From: Microbacterium horticulturae
Lineage (GTDB): Bacteria; Actinomycetota; Actinomycetes; Actinomycetales; Microbacteriaceae
DNA: 64,000 nucleotides
Reading direction: 5' to 3'
Assembly: GCF_029094505.1 (NCBI RefSeq)
Contig: NZ_CP119108.1
Span: 2,294,001-2,358,000, forward strand
Positions 45,217 to 55,018 of this stretch are shown piece after piece. Within the stretch, counting starts at the first letter, position 1, and each line of letters starts with the position of its first letter. The notes under the pieces are model-generated. The model saw only the letters and a list, made by a program, of their open reading frames with translations, was not told where the DNA came from and did no database searches. Both the position numbers and the translations under genes were made by a program.

Positions 45217-46425
45217 ATGGATTGGCAGCAGACCTCGGAGGACACCGTGCCCAGCGCACCGGTGACCGAGGCCGATGCCCGGTCGCTCCTGGGCCGCCCG
45301 CCGGCCACCGGCGCGTGGCGCGACGGCGATCCACCGGGCGACCGCCGCTTCGTCGGCATCGGCGCGTTCCGCACCGAGAACGGCGCCGAGCTGCCCTTCG
45401 TGCGCATGGCGTACGAGTCGTGGGGCGAGTTGAACGACGCACGCGACAACGCCGTACTCATCCTGCACGCGCTGACCGGAGACAGCCACGTCCGCGGGCC
45501 GGCGGGTCCGGGGCATCCCACCGTCGGCTGGTGGGAGGACGTGGTGGGCCCCGGCTGCGCGGTCGACACCGACCGCTGGTTCGTCATCGCCCCGAACATG
45601 CTGGGGGGATGCCAGGGCTCCACCGGACCCGCCAGCATCGGCCCCACCGGCAGGGAGTGGGGCTCGCGTTTTCCGTACGTCACGGTCCGCGACCAGGTCG
45701 CCGCCCAGCAGCGGCTCGCCGATGCGCTCGGCATAGAGCGCTGGGCCGGCGTGATCGGCGGCTCGATGGGCGGCATGCACGCCTTGGAGTGGGCGATCTC
45801 CTCCCCCGAACGCGTGGCGCGCCTGGCTGTGCTCTCGTCGCCGCCGTTCAACACCGCGGACCAGATCGCGCTGAACTCGGTGCAGCTGGAGGCCATCGAG
45901 ATCGACCCGCACTTCGCCGGCGGCGACTACTACGACGAAGGCTCCGGCAATGGGCCGCACCGGGGCCTTGCGCTTGCCCGCCGTATGGCGCTGCTGAACT
46001 ACCGCAGCCCCGCCGAGCTGAACATGCGCTTCAGCCGCTCCTGGCAGTCGGGCGTCTCACCGCTGGGGCACGACGGCCGGTTCGCGGTCGAGTCCTACCT
46101 CGACTTCCACGGCAACAAGTTCACACGCCGGTTCGATGCGAACAGCTACATCCGACTCGTCGAGGCCATGGACTCGCACGATGTCGGGCGCGACCGCGGC
46201 GGCATCGAAGACGCCCTCGCTCGGGTGACGGCGACCACACTGGTGCTGGGCATCGACACCGACCGGCTCTTCCCGGTGGACGGGCAGCATCGCATCGCCC
46301 GCGGCATCCCGAACACCCTCGACGGCAACGAGGCGGTCGTGCTCACGAGCGACTTCGGGCACGACGGCTTTCTGATCGAGACCGACCTCGTCGGCCACCA
46401 CCTGCAGCGGCTGCTCGACGCCTAG
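45217..46425 (+). CDS. metX: Homoserine O-acetyltransferase
   Basis: 402 aa alpha/beta-hydrolase-fold acyltransferase. The nucleophile is Ser183 in IGGSMGGMHALEW. The catalytic aspartate is in LVLGIDTDRLFP and histidine in FGHDGFLIE. LTGDSH and NMLGGCQGSTGP are MetX signatures. It acetylates homoserine for MetY. It is convergent with the NUDIX gene, overlapping by four bases. Confidence 0.96.
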   Translation: MDWQQTSEDTVPSAPVTEADARSLLGRPPATGAWRDGDPPGDRRFVGIGAFRTENGAELPFVRMAYESWGELNDARDNAVLILHALTGDSHVRGPAGPGHPTVGWWEDVVGPGCAVDTDRWFVIAPNMLGGCQGSTGPASIGPTGREWGSRFPYVTVRDQVAAQQRLADALGIERWAGVIGGSMGGMHALEWAISSPERVARLAVLSSPPFNTADQIALNSVQLEAIEIDPHFAGGDYYDEGSGNGPHRGLALARRMALLNYRSPAELNMRFSRSWQSGVSPLGHDGRFAVESYLDFHGNKFTRRFDANSYIRLVEAMDSHDVGRDRGGIEDALARVTATTLVLGIDTDRLFPVDGQHRIARGIPNTLDGNEAVVLTSDFGHDGFLIETDLVGHHLQRLLDA

Positions 46426-47090
46426 CTCGACACCTCGTATCGCCACGGCAGCGCCTCGGCGTGCAGCCTGTGGCGGGGGCCGGATGCCGCGAGCTCGACG
46501 CTCTTGTCACAGGCGACGTCGGGCTCCCAGACGAAGACCCGCTCACGGATCACCGTCGCGAACATGCCGGGCGCGGCATCCCGCGCCGCCTGCAGAGCGG
46601 ACGCGACATCGCCGTGCGCCGTCAGGCCGTGCAGCGTGACCCACGTGGGCGGATACAGGCGGATCTCGCCTCGACCGTGGCGGGCGAGCACCGCGCCCGG
46701 CTGCACCCACGCCGCGGTGACGACCTCGGCCGCCGACGGGGTGAGCTCGGCGTCGGAGGCCGCACCGACGTAGAACCAGGTGCGGACGCGCTTGGGTGCG
46801 CCGGCCGGTGGCGCCGTCGGCGGTGTCCAGCGGCTGAGCGTCACGAGCTCGTCGGGGTCGATGGCCAGTCCGACCTCCTCGGCCGTCTCGCGGGCCGCGG
46901 CACGGCGCGCGTCGTCGACGAGCTCGGCTCCCGGCATCCGATCGCTCTCTTCCAGGCCGCCGCCGGGGAACACCCAGGCTCCGGCGAACGAGCCACGGTC
47001 GGGGCGCTCGATCATGAGCACCTCGAGGCCGGCGACGCCGTCACGCAGCAGGACCGCGGTGCCGGCCAGCGGCAGGTGGTCGTCGCTCAC
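46422..47090 (-). CDS. NUDIX hydrolase
   Basis: 222 aa. The Nudix box is stretched: GGGLEESD...RRAAARETAEEVGL, with the REXXEEXG core intact. The extra residues before the core and the N-terminal TAVLLRDGVAGLEVLMIERP resemble the NUDT8/NUDT19-like (CoA or acyl-CoA pyrophosphatase) group; the substrate is unproven. It overlaps the thiamine-binding gene by four bases. Confidence 0.88.
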   Translation of the reverse strand: MSDDHLPLAGTAVLLRDGVAGLEVLMIERPDRGSFAGAWVFPGGGLEESDRMPGAELVDDARRAAARETAEEVGLAIDPDELVTLSRWTPPTAPPAGAPKRVRTWFYVGAASDAELTPSAAEVVTAAWVQPGAVLARHGRGEIRLYPPTWVTLHGLTAHGDVASALQAARDAAPGMFATVIRERVFVWEPDVACDKSVELAASGPRHRLHAEALPWRYEVSS

Positions 47091-47398
47091 GCGTCCTCGT
47101 CCAGCGCGTGCTCGAGCCGCTCGACCTTCGCGTCGATCTCGCCGGAGTACCCCGGCCGGATGTCAGCCTTGAGCACGAGCGAGACCCGCGAGCCGAACGG
47201 CAGGACGGCCTCGGTGGCCCGCTTGACGACGTCCATCACGGTGTCCCAGTCGGGGCCCTCGATCTCGGTGAACATGGAGGTGGTGCGGTGCGGCAGACCC
47301 GACTCGCGGACGACGCGGACCGCGGCAGCCACGGCGTCGTGCACCGAGCCGTCTTCGCGACCGGTACCGGACGGGGCGACGGAGAAGGCGATGAGCAT
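47087..47398 (-). CDS. Thiamine-binding MTH1187/YkoF-family protein
   Basis: 103 aa, the usual size. MLIAFSVAPSGTG, HRTTSMFTEIEGPDWDTVM and RVSLVLKADIRPG match the MTH1187/YqgV group, which binds thiamine or its pyrimidine moiety. A TAGCGT box lies exactly six bases before ATG 47398. The NUDIX gene is coupled downstream. Confidence 0.88.
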   Translation of the reverse strand: MLIAFSVAPSGTGREDGSVHDAVAAAVRVVRESGLPHRTTSMFTEIEGPDWDTVMDVVKRATEAVLPFGSRVSLVLKADIRPGYSGEIDAKVERLEHALDEDA

Positions 47399-47404
47399 GA
47401 CTCG

Positions 47405-47410
47405 ACGCTA
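47405..47410 (-). promoter_or_regulatory. -10 box of a predicted leaderless promoter
   Basis: TAGCGT, then CGAGTC, then ATG 47398 of the thiamine-binding protein. Confidence 0.55.
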
Positions 47411-47424
47411 CCGCGGACCCGCCG

Positions 47425-48669
47425 CTAGCGGGCCGCGTCGTGCCGGGCGAGCGATACCGCGGCGAGCGCACGCGCCGGCCGCGGCATCCGCGCCGGAATC
47501 CGAGCGACCCGCACGACGCTCCAGGCGAACAGCGCGACCGTGAGCGCGTTGCGGGCGGTGAGCACCGCGACCGGCCCCGCGTGAGCGGCAAGCAGGCCGC
47601 TGTAAGTCATCGGGTAGACCACCTGCGTGAGCGCCGAGATCACGAGCACCAACGCCGCGAGGCCCCACCAGCGGCGCCTCTCGATGACGAGTCCGAGGAG
47701 CACGGGCACGACGATCCAGGTGAAGTACTGCGGCGACCCGACCTTGTTGAACACGATGAAGCCGGTGACCAGAGCCAGCGACAGCGCGGGGAAGAGACGC
47801 GCGAAGGATGCCCCGCGCCACGCCTTCACCGCCCCGAGGACGGCGACCGCCGCCATCGCGACGATGAGCAGCGGGGTCATCAGCGCAATGACGACGTCGA
47901 CGTTGGGGCCTGTCACCTGGAAGGTGAGCATGTCCTGGTCGTAGAAGATGAACGACCCGTCGATGCGCGCGACGGCGCGCCACATGTAGAGCGCGCTGAC
48001 CGGCGCCTCGATCTGCAGGTCGCGGCCGGTCTGGTCGCCGACGAAGCCGAACGCGTAGGCCACGCCGCCGGCCGCGACGATCGCGAGCAGCGTCAGCGCC
48101 GAGATGACGGCGGCGCCCCCGATGACGGCCAGGCGTCGCCGCACGGCGATAACGGCCGCCGCGAGGATCGCCGCCGGCCACACCTTGATCCAGGTCGCCA
48201 CCGCCAGCAGGATCGACCCCAGCCAGGGGCGTCCGACCAGCCACAGACACCCGGCGATCGCGAGCGGAATCGTGATGGCGTCGATGCGGTAGAGACCCAC
48301 AGGCCCCAGGCATGCGATAGCGGCCAGCCAGAACCATGCGCCGGCGCGCCGGCCGCGCGAGGTCGCATGGCCGATGAGCAGCCAGAAGGCGAGCGCGTTG
48401 CAGACCGTGACGAGGATCGCCCAGCCGACGATGTACCCGTGGATCCACCCGAAGCCGTGCGCGAGCACCATGGGCACGAGCGCGAGCTGCGGATACACCC
48501 AGGCCTCGGTGATGCCGACGATCCCGCTGCCGTTCAGCGCCGCGCGCGACCACGGCTCATAGACGAGGTAGACGTCACCCATCGGCTGGTTGGGCATCAC
48601 CCAGCCGAGTGTCGCGACGCCCAGGTGCACCACGACGAACGCCGCCCAGAGCCAACCCCGTCTCGCCAC
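47425..48669 (-). CDS. GT87-family polyprenyl-phosphate mannosyltransferase-like membrane protein
   Basis: 414 aa with about ten membrane helices. The first extracytoplasmic loop contains acidic residues (MGDVYLVYEPWSR), where GT-C enzymes keep a catalytic aspartate. The WIKVWPAAILAA segment and IVFNKVGSPQYFTWIVVP are typical of the GT87/DUF2029 family that extends cell-envelope mannans. GTG 48669 is supported by TAGGAT exactly six bases upstream. Confidence 0.83.
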   Translation of the reverse strand: MARRGWLWAAFVVVHLGVATLGWVMPNQPMGDVYLVYEPWSRAALNGSGIVGITEAWVYPQLALVPMVLAHGFGWIHGYIVGWAILVTVCNALAFWLLIGHATSRGRRAGAWFWLAAIACLGPVGLYRIDAITIPLAIAGCLWLVGRPWLGSILLAVATWIKVWPAAILAAAVIAVRRRLAVIGGAAVISALTLLAIVAAGGVAYAFGFVGDQTGRDLQIEAPVSALYMWRAVARIDGSFIFYDQDMLTFQVTGPNVDVVIALMTPLLIVAMAAVAVLGAVKAWRGASFARLFPALSLALVTGFIVFNKVGSPQYFTWIVVPVLLGLVIERRRWWGLAALVLVISALTQVVYPMTYSGLLAAHAGPVAVLTARNALTVALFAWSVVRVARIPARMPRPARALAAVSLARHDAAR

Positions 48670-48675
48670 CTCGAC

Positions 48676-48681
48676 ATCCTA
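48676..48681 (-). promoter_or_regulatory. -10 box of a predicted leaderless promoter
   Basis: TAGGAT, then GTCGAG, then GTG 48669 of the GT87 gene. Confidence 0.5.
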
Positions 48682-48734
48682 TGCGGGCCCACCCATAGAC
48701 CCGCCGAGAGCGCCCTCCCGGCACCGAGACCGCC

Positions 48735-49586
48735 CTAGTGGCGGGATGCCGCGGCCACCGCCTCGGGCAGCGCGAGTGCCACGTCGAGTGCCGTGATCGG
48801 GCCCGGCATCCCTGCGCCGGCGCGCAGCGCCGCGATGACCCCCGCGCGCCCGTGCACCCAGGCCGCGGTCGCGGCCAAGGGCCCCAGGTCGTCGGCACCG
48901 AGCGTCTCCCCCTCGGCCTCGGCGCGCGCCTGCGCGCCCGCCACCACCGCCCCGAGCACACCGCCCAGCACGTCCCCGGTGCCGGCGGTCGCCAGCCAGG
49001 GCGTGCCGGCATCGACCCGCGCCGTCCAGCCGGACGGCGTCGTCACGATCGTCTCCGCACCCTTGAGCAGCACCGCCCCACCCAGGGCTGCAGCCGTCTC
49101 GTGCGCGGCGGCCACGCGCCCAGCGCCCGCAGGCTCCAGGCCGAGCGCCTTGCGCAGCACGTCGTGCTCGCGGGCATGCGGCGTGACCACGACGGGCGCC
49201 GCGGCACCCACCGCGAGCTCCAGCGCCCCGGCGTCGACGACCGCCGGCAGGGTGCCTGCAAGCGCCGCGCGCAGATCGTCGGCCACCGCGGGCGGCAGAG
49301 CCGCGGCATCCATTCCCGATCCCATCAGCCATGCCTGCACCCGGCCGTCCGCGGTCACGGTCTCGGGGCGCCGCGCCATCACAGGCTCGCGGGCGGCACC
49401 GAGGTAGCGCACCATGCCGATGCCTGTGCGCCACGCGGCCTCCACGCCGAGCACCGCCGCGCCCGGGTACTGCGCGGAGCCGGTTTGAACCCCGACCACG
49501 CCGCGGGAATACTTGTCGTCACCGGCCGTCGGCGCGTGCAGATGCGCTGCCGCGTCGGTTGCCGTCCAGGTCACCGGCTCTCCCAT
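48735..49586 (-). CDS. nnrD: ADP-dependent NAD(P)H-hydrate dehydratase
   Basis: 283 aa ribokinase-like fold. The catalytic motif is WLATAGTGDVLGGVLGA, with VVVTPHAREHDVL and GAVLLKGAETIV. It repairs hydrated NAD(P)H using ADP. It is the stand-alone D domain; the epimerase NnrE is not fused. ATG 49586 is preferred over GTG 49592 because TAGTGT lies exactly six bases before it. Confidence 0.93.
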   Translation of the reverse strand: MGEPVTWTATDAAAHLHAPTAGDDKYSRGVVGVQTGSAQYPGAAVLGVEAAWRTGIGMVRYLGAAREPVMARRPETVTADGRVQAWLMGSGMDAAALPPAVADDLRAALAGTLPAVVDAGALELAVGAAAPVVVTPHAREHDVLRKALGLEPAGAGRVAAAHETAAALGGAVLLKGAETIVTTPSGWTARVDAGTPWLATAGTGDVLGGVLGAVVAGAQARAEAEGETLGADDLGPLAATAAWVHGRAGVIAALRAGAGMPGPITALDVALALPEAVAAASRH

Positions 49587-49592
49587 GGCCAC

Positions 49593-49598
49593 ACACTA
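49593..49598 (-). promoter_or_regulatory. -10 box of a predicted leaderless nnrD promoter
   Basis: TAGTGT, then GTGGCC, then ATG 49586. Confidence 0.5.
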
Positions 49599-49612
49599 CC
49601 CGGAGCATCCCG

Positions 49613-50683
49613 ATGAGCGTCCTCTTCCACCCGCTGAGCATCCGCGGTCTCACCCTGCGCAACCGCCTGTGGGTCTCGCCGATGTGCCAGTACAGCGCGC
49701 GGGACGGGATGCCGCAGGAGTGGCACCACGTTCATCTCGCGCAGTTCGCATCCGGCGGGGCAGGCCTCGTGATGGCCGAGGCCACCGCGGTGAACCCCGA
49801 GGGACGCATCTCGCCCGACGACACCGGCATCTGGACCGACGCGCAGCGCGACGCGTGGGCGCCGATCGCAGCCGCGATCCGCGCGCGCGACGCGATCGCC
49901 GGCATCCAGCTCGCGCACGCCGGGCGCAAGGCCTCGACCTGGCCGCCGTTCGCGCCGCAGCGCGGATCGGTGCCCGCAGCCGAGGGCGGCTGGCAGACGG
50001 TCGCACCCTCGGCACTCGCGTTCGACGACTTCGCGGCACCGGCGGCGCTCGACATCGACGGCATCGACGGGGTGGTCGCCGACTTCGCGGCAGCCGCACG
50101 CCGCGCGCATGAGGCAGGCTTCGAGGTGCTCGAGATCCACGGAGCGCACGGATACCTGCTGCACCAGTTCCTCTCGCCGCTGTCGAACGTGCGCGACGAC
50201 GAGTACGGCGGGTCGCTCGAGAACCGTGCCCGGCTGCTGCTGCGCGTCGTCGATGCGGTGCGGGCCGAGGTCCCGGATGCGCCGTTGTTCGTCCGGCTGT
50301 CGGCCACCGACTGGGCAGTCGGCGGCTGGGACCTCGACCAGACCACGGCGGTCGCCCGCTGGGCGGGCGAGCACGGCGCCGACCTCATCGACGTCTCCAG
50401 CGGCGGGCTCGTCGCGCACCAGAAGATCACGCTCGGGCCGGGCTACCAGGTGCCGTTCGCCGCACACGTGCGTCGCGAGGCCGGACTGCCGGTCAGCGCC
50501 GTCGGACTCATCGAGGACGCCGCGCACGCCGAGCAGATCGTCGGCGACGGCGAGGCCGACGCCGTCATGGCCGCGCGCGAGTGGCTGCGCGACCCGCACT
50601 TCGCCCTGCGTGCAGCGTTCGAACTGGGCGACGACATCGACTACTGGCCGCCGCAGTACGAGCGGGCGCGGCCGCGGCGCTGA
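49613..50683 (+). CDS. Old-yellow-enzyme family NADH:flavin oxidoreductase (YqjM-like)
   Basis: 356 aa FMN TIM barrel. WVSPMCQYSA holds the cysteine that tunes FMN in YqjM-type enzymes. GIQLAHAGRKAST and IHGAHGYLLHQFLSPLSN, then DEYGG, are the active-site segments. It reduces activated alkenes; the physiological substrate is unknown. The site GGAG precedes ATG 49613. It is divergent from nnrD by 26 bases. Confidence 0.94.
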   Translation: MSVLFHPLSIRGLTLRNRLWVSPMCQYSARDGMPQEWHHVHLAQFASGGAGLVMAEATAVNPEGRISPDDTGIWTDAQRDAWAPIAAAIRARDAIAGIQLAHAGRKASTWPPFAPQRGSVPAAEGGWQTVAPSALAFDDFAAPAALDIDGIDGVVADFAAAARRAHEAGFEVLEIHGAHGYLLHQFLSPLSNVRDDEYGGSLENRARLLLRVVDAVRAEVPDAPLFVRLSATDWAVGGWDLDQTTAVARWAGEHGADLIDVSSGGLVAHQKITLGPGYQVPFAAHVRREAGLPVSAVGLIEDAAHAEQIVGDGEADAVMAAREWLRDPHFALRAAFELGDDIDYWPPQYERARPRR

Positions 50684-50821
50684 CGACCTCGCGAGAACGG
50701 GTACGACCTCGCGGGATCACGTACGACCTCGCGAAATCACGTACGACCTCGCGAAATCACGTACGACCTCGCGAAATCACGTACGACCTCGCGAAATCAC
50801 GTACGACCTCGCGAGAGGCGG
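50682..50821. repeat. Seven tandem copies of a 20-base unit
   Basis: The unit TACGACCTCGCGAAATCACG is exact in four central copies (50722-50801). The outer copies diverge. Each unit carries the palindrome TCGCGA and forms CGTACG at the junction. There are no spacers, so it is not a CRISPR. The first copy overlaps the stop codon of the old-yellow-enzyme gene. Confidence 0.97.
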
Positions 50822-50838
50822 GGCGGGGCGGGTGGGGG

Positions 50839-51903
50839 TCAGCGGGTGCGGCGGCCCCGCCGCGTGGCATCCTGCACCTCGCCGATGAGCTCTTCCAGCA
50901 CATCCTCGAGGAAGAGCACCCCGGTGACGCTGCCGTCCCGGTCGCGCACCTGCGCGAGGTGACGCCCGGCACGGCGCATGAGAGCGAGCGCGTCTTCGAG
51001 GTCGGTCGTCTGCAGCACCGGCACCATGTGGTGGATGCGCTTGGCCGGGATCGGCTGCTCCACGTCCACCGGCGCGACCGGATCCTCTGCCGCACGCAGC
51101 ACGTCCTTCAGGTGCACGTAGCCGATCGGCTCGCCGTCGTCGCCCGTGATCACGTAGCGCGAGAAGCCGTACTGCGACACTGCGTGCTCGATCTCGGCCG
51201 GCGTTGTCGTCCGCGGCAGCGTCACGAGGTCGGCCAGCGGCACGGCGATGTCGGCGGCCTTCTTGTCGGTGAACTCGACCACCGCGGCGACGGTGCCGGA
51301 GGCATCCTGCAGCACTCCCTCACGACGTGACTGGTCGACGATCGTCGCTACCTCGTCGAGCGTGAAGGTGGAGGATGCCTCGGCCTTGGGCTCGACGCCG
51401 AAGATCTTGACGACGGCGTTTGCCAGCCAGTTGAGCACGACGATGATCGGATGGAACACCTTCGACAGCCACACGAGCGGTGTCGCGAGCATCAGCACGG
51501 CACGGTCGGGGACCGAGAAGGCGAGGTTCTTCGGCACCATTTCTCCGAACACCACGTGCAGGTACGAGACGAGCAGCAGCGTGATGACGAACGCGAGGAC
51601 GTCGACCACGGCCTCGGTCGCACCGGTCAGGCCCAGCGGTCCCGCGAGCAGATGGTGGATCGCCGGCTCCGACACGTTCAGGATCAGCAGCGAGCAGATA
51701 GTGATGCCCAGCTGCGTGGTCGCCAGCATCAGGGTCGCGTGCTCCATCGCGAACAGCGCCGTCTTGGCCGCGCGCGATCCGTTCTCGGCGAGCGGCTCGA
51801 TCTGCGAGCGCCGCGCCGAGACGACGGCGAACTCCGCACCGACGAAGAAGGCGTTGCCGGCCAGCAGGATGACCAGCCAGACGATTCCGGCCCAGTCGTT
51901 CAT
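50839..51903 (-). CDS. DUF21/CNNM membrane protein with CBS pair (hemolysin-like)
   Basis: 354 aa. The N-terminal DUF21 domain has three to four helices (WLVILLAGNAFFVGAEFAVV, then VLAFVITLLLVSYLHVVFGE, VPKNLAFS). Two CBS motifs follow (about 205-330). It lacks the C-terminal CorC/HlyC transporter-associated domain present in its upstream partner. Family members are Mg2+/Co2+ export-related. Its start overlaps the partner's end by four bases. Confidence 0.9.
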   Translation of the reverse strand: MNDWAGIVWLVILLAGNAFFVGAEFAVVSARRSQIEPLAENGSRAAKTALFAMEHATLMLATTQLGITICSLLILNVSEPAIHHLLAGPLGLTGATEAVVDVLAFVITLLLVSYLHVVFGEMVPKNLAFSVPDRAVLMLATPLVWLSKVFHPIIVVLNWLANAVVKIFGVEPKAEASSTFTLDEVATIVDQSRREGVLQDASGTVAAVVEFTDKKAADIAVPLADLVTLPRTTTPAEIEHAVSQYGFSRYVITGDDGEPIGYVHLKDVLRAAEDPVAPVDVEQPIPAKRIHHMVPVLQTTDLEDALALMRRAGRHLAQVRDRDGSVTGVLFLEDVLEELIGEVQDATRRGRRTR

Positions 51904-53225
51904 GCCAGCTCACCGCCTTCGCCCTCGAGTGGACTGGGCACGGGCGTGAACGTCACCCGGTCGATGCGCCGCCCGTCCATGCGGGCGACGGTCAGCGTGC
52001 CGCCCTCGATCTCGACGGCGTCGCCCACCGCGGGGATGCGCTCGAGAACGCTCATGATGTAGCCGCCCACGGTGTCGTACACGTCATTCTCGGGGACCCG
52101 CACCGCCGCGCGGTCGCGCAGCTCGTCAGGGCGCCAGTCGGCCGGGAAGGTCAGGGTCTCTCCCCCGCGCACCAAGTCGGCGCGGCGGCGGTCGTGCTCG
52201 TCGAGCACTTCTCCGACGATCTCTTCGACGAGGTCCTCCAGCGTCACGACGCCCGCGGTCCCGCCGTACTCGTCGACGACGACTGCGACCTGGTACCCGC
52301 GCGAGCGCAGCTCGGCCAGCAGCGAGTCCAGATGCACCGACTCGGGCACCCGCAGCGCTTCCTGCGCCAGCGCCGCAGCCGGCACATCGGCGCGGCGGTC
52401 GCGCGGCACGCTGACCGCCGCCTTCAGGTGCACGATGCCGATGATGTCGTCCATCGAGTCGTCGTAGACCGGGAAGCGACTGTACCCGGTGCGTCGGGCG
52501 AGCTGGATGACGTCCTCGGCGCTGTCGTCGGCGGCGAGCGCCTCGACGCCCGGGCGCGCGGTCATCACGTCGGCGGCGGTCAGCTCCGAGAAGCGCAGGC
52601 TCCGGTCCAGGAGCGATGCCGTGTCCATCTCAAGCACGCCCGCACTGGCCGAGCGACGCACAAGGCTCGAAAGTTCCGAGGCGGTACGGGCTCCCGACAG
52701 TTCCTCCTTCGGCTCGATGCCCATGGCGCGCAGCACCGCGTTCGCCGAGCCGTTCAGCAGCGCAACCGCCGGTTTGAACACCGTTGTGAAGGCGACCTGG
52801 AACGGCAGCACGAGCTTGGCCGTCTGCCGCGGCAGCGCGAGCGCGAAGTTCTTGGGCACGAGCTCGCCGAGGATCATCGACAGGATCGTCGCGATCGCCA
52901 CACCGATGACGGCCGAGATCGGCCGCGACGCGGCATCCGGGATCCCCCACCCGTCCATGAGCGGACGCAGCAGATTCGAGATGGCCGGTTCCATGGTGTA
53001 ACCGGTCAGCAGCGTGGTCAGCGTGATGCCCAGCTGCGCACTCGAGAGGTGCGTCGCCGTCTTGCGCAGCGCGGCGATCGTGAGCGCCATGCGGGTCTCA
53101 CCGCGCGCCTGGCGGGCCTCGAGGTCGGCCCGGTCGAGGTTGACGAGCGCGAACTCGCTCGCCACGAACAGCCCGGTGCCGATCGTGAGCAGGAGCCCCA
53201 CGCCCAGCAGGATGTAGTCCATCAC
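51900..53225 (-). CDS. DUF21/CNNM membrane protein with CBS pair and CorC_HlyC domain
   Basis: 441 aa. DUF21 membrane domain ([20 protein letters not shown] and [20 protein letters not shown]), CBS pair ([40 protein letters not shown]) and a C-terminal CorC_HlyC domain (about 345-430). It forms an operon with the shorter paralogue; paired CNNM-like genes of unequal length are common in Actinobacteria and may form heterodimers. Confidence 0.92.
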   Translation of the reverse strand: MMDYILLGVGLLLTIGTGLFVASEFALVNLDRADLEARQARGETRMALTIAALRKTATHLSSAQLGITLTTLLTGYTMEPAISNLLRPLMDGWGIPDAASRPISAVIGVAIATILSMILGELVPKNFALALPRQTAKLVLPFQVAFTTVFKPAVALLNGSANAVLRAMGIEPKEELSGARTASELSSLVRRSASAGVLEMDTASLLDRSLRFSELTAADVMTARPGVEALAADDSAEDVIQLARRTGYSRFPVYDDSMDDIIGIVHLKAAVSVPRDRRADVPAAALAQEALRVPESVHLDSLLAELRSRGYQVAVVVDEYGGTAGVVTLEDLVEEIVGEVLDEHDRRRADLVRGGETLTFPADWRPDELRDRAAVRVPENDVYDTVGGYIMSVLERIPAVGDAVEIEGGTLTVARMDGRRIDRVTFTPVPSPLEGEGGELA

Positions 53226-53383
53226 GCGTCACCCCGATTCACGGGGCCGGGTTCGTGGGGCGGGCGTCTGCAACTCGGCGGGTCGTCCATCGTGCGGAAT
53301 ATTCTATGTCAGCCGGAAGGGTGGATGCCGCGCCAAGAACGACAGCGCGAACAGCCCGAGCCCCGGAGGACAGCAGCGAACAG

Positions 53384-54841
53384 CTACCAGCTGACCGGCA
53401 GCGCCTTGCCCTCTTCGTAGCCGGCGGCCGACTGCAGGCCCACGCGCGCGTTCTCGTGGAACTCGGGCACCGAGCGGGCGCCTGCGTACGTGAACGACGA
53501 GCGCACACCCGAGGTGATCATGTCGAGGAGGTCCTCCAGGCCCGGCCGGAGCGGGTCGAGGTAGATCTTCGACGACGAGATGCCCTCGGCGAACAGTTCT
53601 TTGCGGGCGAGCCCGTAGGCGTCCAGACGACCGAAGCGCTCACGCACGGCCTTCGTCGAGGCCATGCCCCACGATTCCTTGTAGGCGCGGCCGTCGGCGT
53701 CGGCCAGCAGTTCGCCGGGGGCCTCGACGGTTCCGGCGAACCAGGATCCGATCATGACGGATGCCGCACCGGCCGCCAATGCGAGGGCGACGTCGCGCGG
53801 GTAGCGCACTCCCCCGTCGGCCCACACGTGGGCGCCCATCAGGCGCGCCGCCTGGGCGGTCTCGAGCACGGCGGAGAACTGCGGGCGCCCGACCGCCGTC
53901 ATCATGCGGGTCGTGCACATGGCGCCGGGGCCGACGCCGACCTTGAGGATCGACGCACCGGCCGAGACGAGGTCGTGCACTCCCTCGGCGGTCACGATGT
54001 TGCCCGCCACCAGGGGCAGCCCGAGGTTCAGTTCCGACACCTTCTGCAGCGCCCGCAGCATCCCCTCCTGGTGACCGTGTGCAGTGTCGAGCACGAGCAC
54101 GTCGACGCCCGCCGCGACCAGCGCCTGGGCCTTGGCCTGCACGTCGCCGTTGATGCCGATCGCCGCGGCCACGATGAGCCGTCCGTCGGCGTCGACGGCG
54201 GGGCGGTACAGCGTCGCGCGCAGAGCGCTGCGACGCGAGAGGGTGCCGACGAGCGCGCCGTGGCGCAGCACGCACACGGTCTCAGCCTCGGCGTCGACGA
54301 TGAGGTCGAACGCGTGCCGAGCGTCGGTGACGTCCTCCGCGTCGATCGCCGTGGGGCGGGCGTGCACCAGGTCGCCCAGCTGCGCGTCGGGCAGCGCGGT
54401 ACCCAGGCGGCTGGCCGGCACGACGCCGCGGACGCCATCGAGGGTCATCCCCTCCACCGGGTCGTCGGCGACCACGATTCCGTAACCCTCGAGTGCGGGC
54501 AGGATGCGGGCGGCATCGGCGACCGTCGCGTGCGAGGGCAGCACGATCGGCGTGTCCCACGGCGCCGGCTGGGCCTTCACCCAACGAATCGCGGCATCCA
54601 ATTCCTGCAGCGGCATGTCTTGCGGGAGGACGCCGAGGCCACCGCGGCGGGCCAGGGTCGCGGCCAGTCGCGCGCCGGTGACGGAGTTCATGTTGGCCGA
54701 CACCAGGGGGATCGTCGCGCCCGTCCCGTCGCCCGGCGACAGGTCCACGTCGAGCCGGCTGGTGACGTCTGAGCGGCGCGGGACGAGGAAGACGTCGGAG
54801 TACGTCAGATCGACCGCGGGCTGCTCCCCGTAGAACTCCAT
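53384..54841 (-). CDS. guaB1: GuaB1-family IMP dehydrogenase-related protein (probable GMP reductase)
   Basis: 485 aa IMPDH/GMPR barrel with a CBS insert. The catalytic loop is VGVGPGAMCTTRMMT; the cysteine is the purine-attacking residue. ADGGVRYPRDVALAL and MIGSWFAGTVEAPGE are phosphate/flap segments. In mycobacteria GuaB1 acts as GMP reductase, not IMP dehydrogenase, and the long CBS-containing form here fits that group. TAGCCT lies seven bases before ATG 54841. Confidence 0.92.
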   Translation of the reverse strand: MEFYGEQPAVDLTYSDVFLVPRRSDVTSRLDVDLSPGDGTGATIPLVSANMNSVTGARLAATLARRGGLGVLPQDMPLQELDAAIRWVKAQPAPWDTPIVLPSHATVADAARILPALEGYGIVVADDPVEGMTLDGVRGVVPASRLGTALPDAQLGDLVHARPTAIDAEDVTDARHAFDLIVDAEAETVCVLRHGALVGTLSRRSALRATLYRPAVDADGRLIVAAAIGINGDVQAKAQALVAAGVDVLVLDTAHGHQEGMLRALQKVSELNLGLPLVAGNIVTAEGVHDLVSAGASILKVGVGPGAMCTTRMMTAVGRPQFSAVLETAQAARLMGAHVWADGGVRYPRDVALALAAGAASVMIGSWFAGTVEAPGELLADADGRAYKESWGMASTKAVRERFGRLDAYGLARKELFAEGISSSKIYLDPLRPGLEDLLDMITSGVRSSFTYAGARSVPEFHENARVGLQSAAGYEEGKALPVSW

Positions 54842-55018
54842 GCTGTCAAGGCTAGCGATTCCTTCCGTCAGGGAAAGAGCGGCGCATTCGCACCCACCCG
54901 CATGCCGTGGCGCGAAGCGAGCGCACAGGCGAGGGGACTAGGCTTGGTGGTCGTGCGCAGTGGCTCAACCGAGCAGGGCGCAGACCCAGATCTCAGCGAG
55001 GAAAGCAGGCGAGCGAAC

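Noticed and set aside
50682..50821. Possible CRISPR array
   Set aside because: The units are head-to-tail with no spacers and no cas genes are nearby.
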